From Gammaproteobacteria bacterium RIFCSPHIGHO2_12_FULL_41_20 (lineage in GTDB: Bacteria > Pseudomonadota > Gammaproteobacteria > DSM-16500): a stretch of 54,097 nt of DNA. The stretch lies in assembly GCA_001801575.1 (NCBI GenBank), contig MGYC01000009.1:1-54097 (forward strand). Direction: 5' to 3'. The position numbers and the translations under genes are program-made. The notes below the pieces were generated by a model, which was given only the letters and a program-made list of their open reading frames with translations, was not told the DNA's origin and searched no databases. The first letter of the stretch is position 1. Every line of letters begins with the position of its first letter. Positions 1 through 8,097 of this stretch are shown piece by piece.

Positions 1-1
1 A

Positions 2-733
2 TTTGTTGCTGCATTCTTTCAAGCTGCTCAAGTAATAGCAGAAGAAGCTCTAGTTAAAGGGGTTATTAAAGTGACATCGAGAGATTCACAAGATAGGGTA
101 ACTGCCCAACAATTCCAAGTCGATTTAAATAGCGTTAGATTATTTATTGCCGCTGAATTGTATAATATTTTAGGCTTTAAGCCAGGTTCAAGGGGTGCAC
201 CTGGATACGCTGTAACAGATAGCACTGTCCCCACACTAACCAGGCTAAGAGCGGATATTCAAGCCGGAAAGTTTAATGACATCCTAAGATACTATACCGC
301 ATGCCAAGAAGCACTTGCTTATATAGAGACCGCTATAAGACCCCAGTATGCTCGTATACCTAACAAACCAAAAGATTCCCCTCGATCTAACGATAATATT
401 TATGACATCATGAAATGGGTAGAAAAAACACAAGATACGGTACCCAAAAGCCTAAGAGAAAAAGTTAAACATTATCACAATCTAGAACAAATGATGCAAC
501 ACCTTACTAACCATGCTACCGATCCAGCTCAACGCATAGTTAGTTTTCTTCACGCCTTTCACAACTGGCGTGACAAATATCGTGCTACAGAAAGTTATGC
601 AGCAGGTAGAGTATTTACTAGAAATCTATCAAAAGACCCGCTATATGAAGCGATGTATAAGTTATGGGAAAAATTGAAGCCCGACTATAAACAGCTTACT
701 GCGGCTCCTTCTACACAACAGCCCAAACCTTAA
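2..733 (+). CDS. Hypothetical protein, 5'-truncated by the window edge
   Basis: I do not recognise this family. A GTG at 71 could start a 220-residue protein, but the same frame has no stop back to base 2 and reads as ordinary protein (Ala/Gln/Val/Glu-rich, alpha-helical), and there is no convincing ribosome site before the GTG. The gene therefore most likely begins outside the window and only its C-terminal part is seen. The visible part is hydrophilic and mostly helical, with no membrane segment and no obvious catalytic motif. It ends in a low-complexity Pro/Gln/Ser/Thr tail. The neighbour at 799-1758 converges on it. Function is unknown. Confidence 0.6.
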   Translation, partial: FVAAFFQAAQVIAEEALVKGVIKVTSRDSQDRVTAQQFQVDLNSVRLFIAAELYNILGFKPGSRGAPGYAVTDSTVPTLTRLRADIQAGKFNDILRYYTACQEALAYIETAIRPQYARIPNKPKDSPRSNDNIYDIMKWVEKTQDTVPKSLREKVKHYHNLEQMMQHLTNHATDPAQRIVSFLHAFHNWRDKYRATESYAAGRVFTRNLSKDPLYEAMYKLWEKLKPDYKQLTAAPSTQQPKP

Positions 734-798
734 TAGGAGACAAGACACAGAAGGGGGGATACACGTGTAGATGCCGGCCGGAGAGTGTTTATTGAAAA

Positions 799-1758
799 TC
801 AACCCCGCGACAACGAAGCAGAACGCATTCTTGCCTTACCTCGTATCATGCCCGCGTCATCATCTTTACTATTACTCTCCAACAGTCGCTTCTCTCTCGA
901 TACGCTCGATGATTGCTCAGTAAAAAAAGCATAAGTTTGGCGTGGACTAGCACTTGGAGAAGCCGGTGGAATCTGCAAAGTAGCAAGCAAAGCTTGTTGT
1001 TGTTCTGTAAATTGCTCGGCACTTAAAGTGTGCAATTGCTTGATGGCTTTTTTTCTATTCCACTGTGCAGTTTTTTCATCTAAACGCCCATAGCGCAAGC
1101 CAGTAAAATCACAGCCATGCGCTGCAACTACTTTTTCTACTGCCTCTAGATGCCGCCTTGCATCATCCATCATCACCACATGCGCAGGAAAAGATTTGGC
1201 ATACTCTTTTAAATACTTAAAAAACATATCCAAACATACGCCCTTATCGCTACCACTACAAAATATAACTCCCTCACGAAAAATAGCTGGGCTAGATTCA
1301 TCCAAACGAATAACTCCCTGCAAATCATCCCAATTACGCGAAAAATCCACGCCAATTTGCGCTAATTGTCTAAGCGTAGGCTGAATAATTTCCTTGCCCC
1401 GCGAGGTTAATGCAATCACCGGTATATGCATATCCTGTAATAATCGGATAATACGCACCGTATTTTCTTCAACGGGTTTTACTAATGTGTAATGTTGAAC
1501 TAAATGATACAACTCTACAACAGCCGCTCGACGCATAGTGGGTTGATCCGGCATCACCTGCCTGGCATGTTCATGCATATCCACAAACCAGGCATCTCCG
1601 CCCAGTTCTTGGCTTGCATCATGCACAGTCTTATCCAAATCGAGTAAAACAAAGGTGTTATAGCGACACTCCTTCAACACCGCACTGATCTCGCTAGTTT
1701 CTTTTATCATGCAGCGCGGGTTTGCTTTAGAGTTAACTCGCCCATTCCATAACAACAT
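799..1758 (-). CDS. HAD-superfamily protein, DUF2608-like
   Basis: A predicted HAD-fold phosphatase of the kind common in Legionella and Coxiella (DUF2608-like). Near the N-terminus LLDLDKTV supplies the DxD nucleophile pair. The middle holds ALTSRGKE (motif II region), and MMDDARRHL later gives the acidic metal-binding motif. Substrate unknown; no signal peptide is evident, so probably cytosolic or an exported effector. The frame opens at 1812, but I chose the ATG at 1758 because AAGAGG sits six bases upstream; the longer form would be 337 residues. The C-terminal ~50 residues are Ser/Arg/Lys-rich and low complexity, which is unusual for a housekeeping phosphatase. Confidence 0.65.
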   Translation of the reverse strand: MLLWNGRVNSKANPRCMIKETSEISAVLKECRYNTFVLLDLDKTVHDASQELGGDAWFVDMHEHARQVMPDQPTMRRAAVVELYHLVQHYTLVKPVEENTVRIIRLLQDMHIPVIALTSRGKEIIQPTLRQLAQIGVDFSRNWDDLQGVIRLDESSPAIFREGVIFCSGSDKGVCLDMFFKYLKEYAKSFPAHVVMMDDARRHLEAVEKVVAAHGCDFTGLRYGRLDEKTAQWNRKKAIKQLHTLSAEQFTEQQQALLATLQIPPASPSASPRQTYAFFTEQSSSVSREKRLLESNSKDDDAGMIRGKARMRSASLSRG

Positions 1759-1863
1759 ATGATACCTCTTATTATAAATGTAATTTTGAGTCTCCTCTCC
1801 CTGACCCTCCATTAGGAAGCAAAGGAGGAGAGGAAACTACACACAAGGTTTCCTCTTCCGACA

Positions 1864-1899
1864 AGATCTACTCCTGCTTATTTTCACAGGAGTAGGTCT
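1864..1899 (-). terminator. Hairpin after the large protease gene
   Basis: A 13-bp stem (one G-T wobble) with a 10-base loop lies 17-52 bases downstream of the stop of the 1209-residue protease gene, in the direction of transcription. There is no strong U-tract after the stem, so it is a weak intrinsic-terminator candidate or an RNA-stabilising hairpin between this gene and the HAD gene downstream. Confidence 0.35.
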
Positions 1900-1915
1900 T
1901 CTGATCACACCCAAA

Positions 1916-4900
1916 CTATCCTAGACGTCGACGTTTTATTTGTGGCTCATCTAACTGCGTTGCAGCACTTGACTGAGGAGGCCTCTTACCAAAATAACTA
2001 CGGATATCGCCCGTTCTTGGCTTCTTTTGTGCTGGCTGATTGACGGACTCATCATCAGAACTCTCTATTCTTCTCTTATGATGAGGCTGACCACCCTCAT
2101 GTACGGGCTGTGGCTTGGGATGGAACAAACGATGCTTGTGATTAGAGTTCCCTGCTGCTGCACGATGAGATTGAACAGGCTGTTGCTGCTCCTGATCCTC
2201 TTCATCAGACGATTCGCTCTCCTCACTATCCGCATTGTAATCATCGTCATCAGAAGAAGCATAAGGCACAACTTCTCCAGTAGCTTTTTCATATCTCTCC
2301 TCAAGCGCATCCATTTTTTGATAACGCTGCTCCATATTCGCAATCACCCCCGCATATCTCCTTAACCCCGGCAACATAGCGCGAGTAATACTAGGCACAT
2401 CCTCATGAGCAGAAGATTGAGTTTCGTCATTATCCACCTCCATTGCCTCGGTTGCTTCACTATCATTATCATCATCGTCCTCTGCCATTGGTTGCGCTTT
2501 ATTATCTACCGTAGGCTGCTGATTGGCTACATGACCAGAAGCTTCTTGAATGGGTCCCTGCGGAGACTCATCATTATCATCGCTATCATTCGAATTACCA
2601 GATGCCAGTAATTCTGCCGCTGACGGTGGCCGCAAATCATCTGAGCGATCATGATGTAAATGATACTTTTTCAAAAGCCGCTTTTCCTCTTCTGGTGATA
2701 ATCTTTTTATTACAATCCTATCTTTCCCCGCTGTTGTAATCGTATGTGATGGCCCAGTATTACTTTCTATTGCTTCAATAAACTCACGAAAGTTATGCAC
2801 TTCTTTGCCATTAACTGTTTTTACTATTTCATTACTGAGGCTTCCATATCCGTCGGTAAAAGAGCAATCCAACACGTTAGTCAACACAACAAATTGGTCA
2901 TCCGGTGACTTCCTAGGAATGTCTGGAAGATAACACCCCGCGTCAGCCTGATAATGCTCTTCAAGGTCCGTACCATTACTTTCTAAATAATTACGTGTTA
3001 ATGGTTGAAATACCAAACCAGACACCATGAAATAAGTGGGTACCTTGTCGTGCTCCGCTGCCAAAACCATCTCCGTACTATGCGGTACACTATCCATAAG
3101 CACATCAAGCGTCAGTATAGATGGCTCCTCAGTAGGGCTTTGGCGTCGCAGCACCTGTAATCTAACTGTTTCTCCGAGATGTTTCATATGTGTAACATGG
3201 ATCAAGTCAATACAATTACCTACCCCTGGAATATTTACTCTACCGTCATTGGCAATAGGCAAGCCATCGATAGTAAGTAAAATATCGTCCGGCTTTAATT
3301 TGTTGTGAGCGTCGCATAATGTATCAATACGTTTAACCCGCACCCCTGTCTGGTTTTTTTGCATTCCATAACTTTCCCTTTGCCAACGATTTTCTAATGG
3401 CTGCATCTCTACAGGAAGAACAGGAAAACCCTGATACGGTTTACCACTTAGCGCATCACCTAAAAAATGATCGATAACAGGCATAGGGATCATGAAACCC
3501 AATCCCTGTCTATCGTAGCCTTGGAAAGAAATTCCAACTACCTTGTTACCAGAGAACACTGGACCACCGCTGTTTCCAGGGTTAATTGCTGCACTGACTT
3601 GTACTTGCAACATATCTTCACCGCTCATACAGTACTCACGTACTTCAATACGCGAAACGATGCCATCTGAAACGGAAATTTCTTCACCCCCCATAGGAAA
3701 ACCCATCACCTTCACGCTTTCTTGCAAGGAAACCATTTCACCTAATTCAACGGGTACCGCTTGCTGCTGAAACAGAGGATAGTTAACTTCTAGTAATGCT
3801 AAATCACATTGATAAGAAACACAGATGGGACGCGCTTTAAATTGCTTTCTACTATTAGCTAATCGAACTTGCACAAACGAACCGTTTTCAACACAATGTG
3901 CGTTAGTAAGAACATACTTTTTCCCAGCATGCGCTATCACTACACCAGTACCATGAGAAACCGCCAGCGATATTCCGCGCCAAGGTTCGTCATAGTCGTA
4001 CTCACTCGACGTTGTTGCTGTTTGCACAATGGAGTTTTGAAACACTAAATGAGTAGGAAATGGCATGGCTAAAGGCGGTTGAGCTTCAGTTCTCTGCTGT
4101 GGCACTGATTGCATAGCTGCAGAAGGCAAAGTCGACTGGGGTAATGGCACCGCAGCAATACCAGCAGCGCCAGTAGAAGCTGCTGTCACAACAGGCTGTG
4201 ATACCGGTGCATTCGTAGCTGCTGTAGCTCCTCCAACCGTAGTACGTTGCCTCCTAGCGGTAGTTTGTGCTCTAGTAGCAGCTCGCGTGTTAACTGCAGC
4301 AGTTACGGGAACTGCTGCTGCAACGGGGGCTGTCGCAGCGGTATGTGCAGTATGATCAATCACCAACTGTTCACGAACAGGCGTAACATCATGCAGCAAC
4401 CCTAAAGCAACAGCGGTCCCCTGAGTCAAGTCTGTAGCCTTGCGAAACAGAGGATATTTTTTAAATGGATCTAATTCTTGTAAAAACCTAACAAATCTCC
4501 CCTTCTCTTCCAGAGTCACTGCAAACTTAAGATTTTTAATAAGCTCAGAATCCAAAAGCATAGTAAAAAAAGGCTTGATTTTAATTAAAGTCTCTGGCCT
4601 ATTTAAAGCAAACCACTTAGCGATACGCTCTAATACCATCATTTCTGTATTAGCCCATTTAGGTGCGGCACCCAAGTTAGTATTAAGCTGAGGGTTGTTT
4701 TTTTGTGGAGTCAGCGAATACCCATAAGCATGCAACCATTCAGGACGATACTGACTTTTAAACATGTTTCTTAAAGGAGCATCAACTGCACGTTGAAATA
4801 TTTCCCGTGCTTCTGGAGTTAATTCTTCCGTCATCTTATCCATGAAATGCTCGTAAGCATCTCTAGCGGATTCTCCCATTACCGTATTTTGATCTGGATT

Positions 4901-5545
4901 GCGTGTCTTATGTTCATCGCGATATTTAACAGACCCCGGCTCAACAACTTGGTCTGGTCCGCCTTTTGTTTGCTCGGGAATTTCTTTTAGTTCAGCCTCA
5001 AATTCTCGTTGATGATGTGGAGAAAGATCAGTGCGCCATAATGGTATAGTCTTATCTGAGCCCCAAAAGGGTTCTTTATCCCTTCTCGGCGAAAACAAGG
5101 CAACCCGCATAGCCTCTGGATGCTCCGCCCCTACCTCAGCATCAAGAAAACGCGCTGCATACATGACGGTACCACCTGGAGTTTTCGCTTGATAACGATG
5201 TAGCCCATAGCGTTCTATTGCCTCTATGTCTTGTAAAGGACGAAATTCTGGCGTTTCAGCATCACCTCCCGGAGGAATAGCATACTGCACTGCCATCTCC
5301 TGACCATCTGGTCTGCGCTTAATAACCGCATGTCCTACTTTTTTGCTATTCCCCAAATAACGAAAATTTTCATTTTGGCTTAATAAGTCACTATCCTTGC
5401 CTGTAAGCCCCGGAATCATCATGGATGTTGGTAATGTTGCCGAAATACTAGCTGTTGCCTGGGTTGCTGGTACTGGTTGCTTATCATCCGTAGAATTTGC
5501 AGGTGTGCGAACTGTAATATTAGGTCTTCTTCTTGTTTTTGACAT
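1916..5545 (-). CDS. Very large HtrA/Deg9-like serine protease with PDZ region and eukaryote-like tail
   Basis: A chymotrypsin-fold protease. The triad is His550 (LTNAHC), Asp581 (CDLALLE) and Ser659 (NPGNSGGP); this spacing resembles the plant Deg9 type rather than bacterial DegP. PDZ-like segments follow at about 700-960. The N-terminal ~500 residues hold a unique helical region and an Ala/Thr/Val-rich linker (about 395-500). After ~960 the chain is low complexity with acidic Asp/Glu/Ser runs, Gln runs and basic clusters HHKRR (1155), KKPR (1174) and KRRR (1204). Residues 1178-1185 (TGDIRSYF) resemble a PCNA-binding box. There is no signal peptide, so periplasmic quality control is unlikely; an effector acting in a host is an inference. 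ATG at 5545 has AAGGAG eight bases upstream. Confidence 0.75.
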   Translation of the reverse strand: MSKTRRRPNITVRTPANSTDDKQPVPATQATASISATLPTSMMIPGLTGKDSDLLSQNENFRYLGNSKKVGHAVIKRRPDGQEMAVQYAIPPGGDAETPEFRPLQDIEAIERYGLHRYQAKTPGGTVMYAARFLDAEVGAEHPEAMRVALFSPRRDKEPFWGSDKTIPLWRTDLSPHHQREFEAELKEIPEQTKGGPDQVVEPGSVKYRDEHKTRNPDQNTVMGESARDAYEHFMDKMTEELTPEAREIFQRAVDAPLRNMFKSQYRPEWLHAYGYSLTPQKNNPQLNTNLGAAPKWANTEMMVLERIAKWFALNRPETLIKIKPFFTMLLDSELIKNLKFAVTLEEKGRFVRFLQELDPFKKYPLFRKATDLTQGTAVALGLLHDVTPVREQLVIDHTAHTAATAPVAAAVPVTAAVNTRAATRAQTTARRQRTTVGGATAATNAPVSQPVVTAASTGAAGIAAVPLPQSTLPSAAMQSVPQQRTEAQPPLAMPFPTHLVFQNSIVQTATTSSEYDYDEPWRGISLAVSHGTGVVIAHAGKKYVLTNAHCVENGSFVQVRLANSRKQFKARPICVSYQCDLALLEVNYPLFQQQAVPVELGEMVSLQESVKVMGFPMGGEEISVSDGIVSRIEVREYCMSGEDMLQVQVSAAINPGNSGGPVFSGNKVVGISFQGYDRQGLGFMIPMPVIDHFLGDALSGKPYQGFPVLPVEMQPLENRWQRESYGMQKNQTGVRVKRIDTLCDAHNKLKPDDILLTIDGLPIANDGRVNIPGVGNCIDLIHVTHMKHLGETVRLQVLRRQSPTEEPSILTLDVLMDSVPHSTEMVLAAEHDKVPTYFMVSGLVFQPLTRNYLESNGTDLEEHYQADAGCYLPDIPRKSPDDQFVVLTNVLDCSFTDGYGSLSNEIVKTVNGKEVHNFREFIEAIESNTGPSHTITTAGKDRIVIKRLSPEEEKRLLKKYHLHHDRSDDLRPPSAAELLASGNSNDSDDNDESPQGPIQEASGHVANQQPTVDNKAQPMAEDDDDNDSEATEAMEVDNDETQSSAHEDVPSITRAMLPGLRRYAGVIANMEQRYQKMDALEERYEKATGEVVPYASSDDDDYNADSEESESSDEEDQEQQQPVQSHRAAAGNSNHKHRLFHPKPQPVHEGGQPHHKRRIESSDDESVNQPAQKKPRTGDIRSYFGKRPPQSSAATQLDEPQIKRRRLG

Positions 5546-5705
5546 AATCGAAACTCCTTTTCGACAAAGATACTTTCTGCAGGTTGTAAAGTGCCGCTGT
5601 GCTAAAAGGGTAGAACCCTACACAGTTTCACTCCGCTAGCTACACCATTCAGCTGGTAGCTACAAAATACTAAAAGAAATAATACTGGGAATGTAAAGTT
5701 AGCTA

Positions 5706-5777
5706 TCAGATATCATTGGTAATGATGGATCGATCAGGAAAATAAACATAATCGGACATATTTATAGTGCTTGGCAT
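5706..5777 (-). CDS. Possible 23-residue small protein or leader peptide
   Basis: ATG at 5777 is preceded by AAGGAG at a seven-base spacing, better than many real genes here. The frame encodes 23 residues starting MPSTINMSDYVYF and ends with TGA at 5706. It lies on the same strand as, and upstream of, the large protease gene. There is no homology that I recognise and no membrane segment. It could be a leader peptide, a small protein, or a chance ORF after a fortuitous AAGGAG. Confidence 0.3.
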   Translation of the reverse strand: MPSTINMSDYVYFPDRSIITNDI

Positions 5778-5915
5778 GACATAACTCCTTATAATAATCA
5801 TTTTTTATAATGATGTTGCTTTATCCGTAAAGCCTATCTATAAACAATTCGATTATATGAATGAAATCTTAAGGAACTCTTAAGAAACCGCAATGTTAAA
5901 ATTATTTTTCTTTTA

Positions 5916-5949
5916 TTCAGCAAGAACTCCTGTTGTAAACAGACCCTAC
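5916..5949. repeat. Two abutting repeat scars
   Basis: Bases 5916-5932, read on the minus strand, match the terminal 17 bases of the palindromic element at 23545-23679 at 15 positions. Bases 5933-5949 are identical over 17 bases to 26847-26863, one end of the small palindrome at 26800-26862. No partner arm is seen nearby, so these look like solitary ends left by decay or imprecise loss. Confidence 0.45.
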
Positions 5950-5950
5950 C

Positions 5951-6472
5951 CTAGGTGATAGCTACCGCCGACGCATGCATAACTGCGGCTATGCGTATTG
6001 CTGATTGAATTGCTAGTTTGCTTACTCCGGCTTTAAGTAACTCCGCCATGTGTGCGTCCATACACATACCACACCCATTAATAGCTGATACCGCCAAACA
6101 ACTTAATTCGAAATCCATTTTGCTTACTCCAGGATTAGCAAGCACATTCATACGCAATTTAGCCGGCAATGCAGCAAAGGATTGATCACTAACCAAGTGT
6201 ACAAAACGATAATAAACATTATTCATTGCCATAATAGTAGCTGCGGATTTTGCTGCCGCTATTTCATTTGGCTGTAAATACTCAGCTACCATCTTTAACA
6301 TCTCTGATGTAAGTTCAGTATTTTTCAATGCATACACTGATGCCAAAGCAATGCCATAAATTTGCTGCAGAGATAAATCAGCAGCACCTTCTTCAGTCAA
6401 TACTGTTGATAAGTTTAATCTAATATCACGCAGTTCTTCTGGTATCCGTGCCTTTATATCGTCAAGACTCAT
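5951..6472 (-). CDS. ahpD: Alkyl hydroperoxide reductase AhpD (carboxymuconolactone-decarboxylase family)
   Basis: A small CMD-fold thiol protein that, in the mycobacterial system, regenerates oxidised AhpC. The redox motif is Cys134-x-x-Cys137 followed by His141 (CGMCMDAH), matching the AhpD proton-relay and disulfide motif. At 173 residues the length is normal. The start MSLDDIK at 6472 overlaps the TGA of ahpC (ATGA), indicating translational coupling; the longer frame back to 6514 would begin inside ahpC. Expected to work in the cytosol with AhpC against peroxides and to be controlled by the divergent oxyR. Confidence 0.9.
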   Translation of the reverse strand: MSLDDIKARIPEELRDIRLNLSTVLTEEGAADLSLQQIYGIALASVYALKNTELTSEMLKMVAEYLQPNEIAAAKSAATIMAMNNVYYRFVHLVSDQSFAALPAKLRMNVLANPGVSKMDFELSCLAVSAINGCGMCMDAHMAELLKAGVSKLAIQSAIRIAAVMHASAVAIT

Positions 6473-7017
6473 GCTGCACCGCCTATTTCTAAGGTTTTCT
6501 CTCCCTTTTGCCAATTACAAGGACATAACTCATCCGTTTGTAATGCATCGAGTACCCGCAACACTTCTTTAGGGTTACGACCTACATTTAGATCAGTTAC
6601 CATTACAAAACGCACCACTCCTTGCGGATCTACAATATAAGTTGCACGTTGCGCCACGCCCGCTTGCTTGTCTAAGATACCTAAAGCTTGAGTTAACTCG
6701 CGCTTAATATCTGCTAACATAGGAAAAGGTAAGTCTTGTAACTCACTTTTCTGCTGTTTCCAAGCTAAATGCACAAACTCCGAATCTGTACTCACCCCAT
6801 AAACTTGCGTATCACGCTCAGAAAATTCCGCATTTAAACGACCAAACTCAGCAATTTCTGTAGGGCAAACGAAAGTAAAATCCTTTGGCCAAAAGAAAAA
6901 TACTTGCCATTTACCCGCAGCGTAAAGATGATTAATATCGATAAAAGCATCTTGTATATTTGCTGAAACTACACCTGTCATTTGAAATTCTGGAAAAGAT
7001 TGACCTACCGCTAACAT
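6469..7017 (-). CDS. ahpC: Peroxiredoxin AhpC
   Basis: A 182-residue 2-Cys peroxiredoxin that reduces hydrogen peroxide, organic peroxides and perhaps peroxynitrite. The peroxidatic Cys51 is in FTFVCPTE; resolving-cysteine candidates Cys165 and Cys167 lie in DELCPCNW near the C-terminus. This CPCNW end is typical of AhpC proteins paired with AhpD rather than with AhpF, consistent with ahpD immediately downstream and the absence of ahpF here. The ATG at 7017 follows a GGAGA-type ribosome site. It is first gene of a two-gene operon transcribed from the palindromic oxyR/ahpC intergenic region. Confidence 0.93.
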   Translation of the reverse strand: MLAVGQSFPEFQMTGVVSANIQDAFIDINHLYAAGKWQVFFFWPKDFTFVCPTEIAEFGRLNAEFSERDTQVYGVSTDSEFVHLAWKQQKSELQDLPFPMLADIKRELTQALGILDKQAGVAQRATYIVDPQGVVRFVMVTDLNVGRNPKEVLRVLDALQTDELCPCNWQKGEKTLEIGGAA

Positions 7018-7129
7018 AATTATTCTCCTGTTTTTGATATTGAATTTAAGGTACCCCTAGAAATGCCCTTCCGGAAAACACGAGCATTTTTCGCTTCGGG
7101 TATATACAAACAAGAATAAAGAAACTCTA

Positions 7130-7181
7130 TTGATAAATAAAATCAATTATTGTTATAATAACGATAATTATTATTTATCAA
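7130..7181. promoter_or_regulatory. Overlapping divergent promoters of oxyR and ahpCD in a palindrome
   Basis: On the plus strand TTGATA (7130-7135) and TATAAT (7154-7159) are 18 bases apart, a near-consensus promoter for oxyR. On the minus strand TTGATA (7181-7176) and TATAAC (7157-7152) have the same 18-base spacing, toward ahpC. The two -10 boxes overlap and the outer 11 bases form a perfect inverted repeat (TTGATAAATAA/TTATTTATCAA). Polymerase cannot occupy both at once, and the symmetric arms are plausible OxyR half-sites. The boxes are seen; use and regulation are inferred. Confidence 0.6.
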
Positions 7182-7195
7182 AAGTGTGGGCCAAC

Positions 7196-8086
7196 ATGAA
7201 TATTCGTGATCTAAAATACCTCGTAGCCTTAGCAGAATATCGCCACTTTGGCAAAGCCGCGCAGGCTTGCCATGTTAGCCAACCAGGATTAAGCATGCAA
7301 ATTAAAAAACTAGAAAATATTCTTGGCTTACAACTTATCGAACGCACAAATAAATTGGCTTTGCTTACCGAACATGGCCAAACCATCGCAAAGCAGGCTA
7401 GCAGCATTTTAAATCAAGTTGATGAAATGTTTGCCTTTGCTCAATCCGTGAAAGACCCTTTCATGGGTGAATTAAGAGTCGGCATTATCCCCACCTTAGC
7501 TCCCTATCTACTTCCTCATATCATGCCGCCGTTAATAAAAGCCTTTCCTAACGTATCTTTTTATCTTATTGAAGAACAAACTGCAGTTTTAGTAGAAAAA
7601 CTGCAGCATGCAAAAATTCACGCCGCCATTCTCGCTATGCCAATTTCCGAGTCGCATTTCTCATCTGCTATTTTATTTGAAGAAGAATTTTTACTCGCCG
7701 TCCCTAAACAACATGCCTTCACCAAGCATAAGACCATAAAACAACTAGATTTAGTTGGGAAAAATTTGTTACTGCTTGCCGAAGGGCATTGTCTACGCGA
7801 ACAAGCGCTCGCCTTGTGTGAAAAAATGCACGCCACAGAGACACATGGATTTCAAGCTACCAGCTTAGAAACATTACGACACATGGTTGCTGCTGGTGTA
7901 GGGATGACACTCATGCCTAAGTTAGCTTGTAAAACAACAAACAGAGTGTCTTATATCCCCTTTTCCGCACCGAAACCAAAACGCACCATTGGCTTATACT
8001 GGCGCTCAGGCACTGCTAAACAACCATTATTTGTGGAAATAGCAAAAAAATTAAGATCTACTATGCCCGAAGCGTTTCACTTTTAG
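7196..8086 (+). CDS. oxyR: Hydrogen-peroxide sensor OxyR (LysR family)
   Basis: A 296-residue LysR-type regulator. The N-terminal helix-turn-helix (about 1-60) contains the typical HFGKAAQACHVSQPGLS segment. The redox switch is present: with the ATG at 7196 the cysteines fall at residues 199 (EGHCLREQ) and 208 (LALCEK), exactly the numbering of Escherichia coli OxyR Cys199 and Cys208, which supports both function and start. The longer frame from 7130 begins inside the promoter. It is divergent from ahpCD, the expected target. The stop TAG at 8084 lies in a TAGGGTCTGTT sequence that recurs elsewhere in the window. Confidence 0.92.
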   Translation: MNIRDLKYLVALAEYRHFGKAAQACHVSQPGLSMQIKKLENILGLQLIERTNKLALLTEHGQTIAKQASSILNQVDEMFAFAQSVKDPFMGELRVGIIPTLAPYLLPHIMPPLIKAFPNVSFYLIEEQTAVLVEKLQHAKIHAAILAMPISESHFSSAILFEEEFLLAVPKQHAFTKHKTIKQLDLVGKNLLLLAEGHCLREQALALCEKMHATETHGFQATSLETLRHMVAAGVGMTLMPKLACKTTNRVSYIPFSAPKPKRTIGLYWRSGTAKQPLFVEIAKKLRSTMPEAFHF

Positions 8087-8097
8087 GGTCTGTTCAC

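Larger units (their letters stand above)
5546..5950. other. Intergenic region with a possible small ORF and repeat scars
   Basis: About 400 bases separate the protease start from the ahpD end. It holds a short minus-strand ORF with a good ribosome site (5706-5777), a small stem (TAGCTAC/GTAGCTA near 5637-5665), AT-rich sequence and two repeat-derived scars next to ahpD (5916-5949). The promoter of the protease gene should lie here, but I cannot fix its boxes. Confidence 0.5.

Noticed and set aside
2065-2343. Open frame antisense or alternative-frame to the acidic repeat region of the large protease
   Set aside because: Shadow of the low-complexity coding sequence; no ribosome site, and composition mirrors repetitive GAT/GAA codons.
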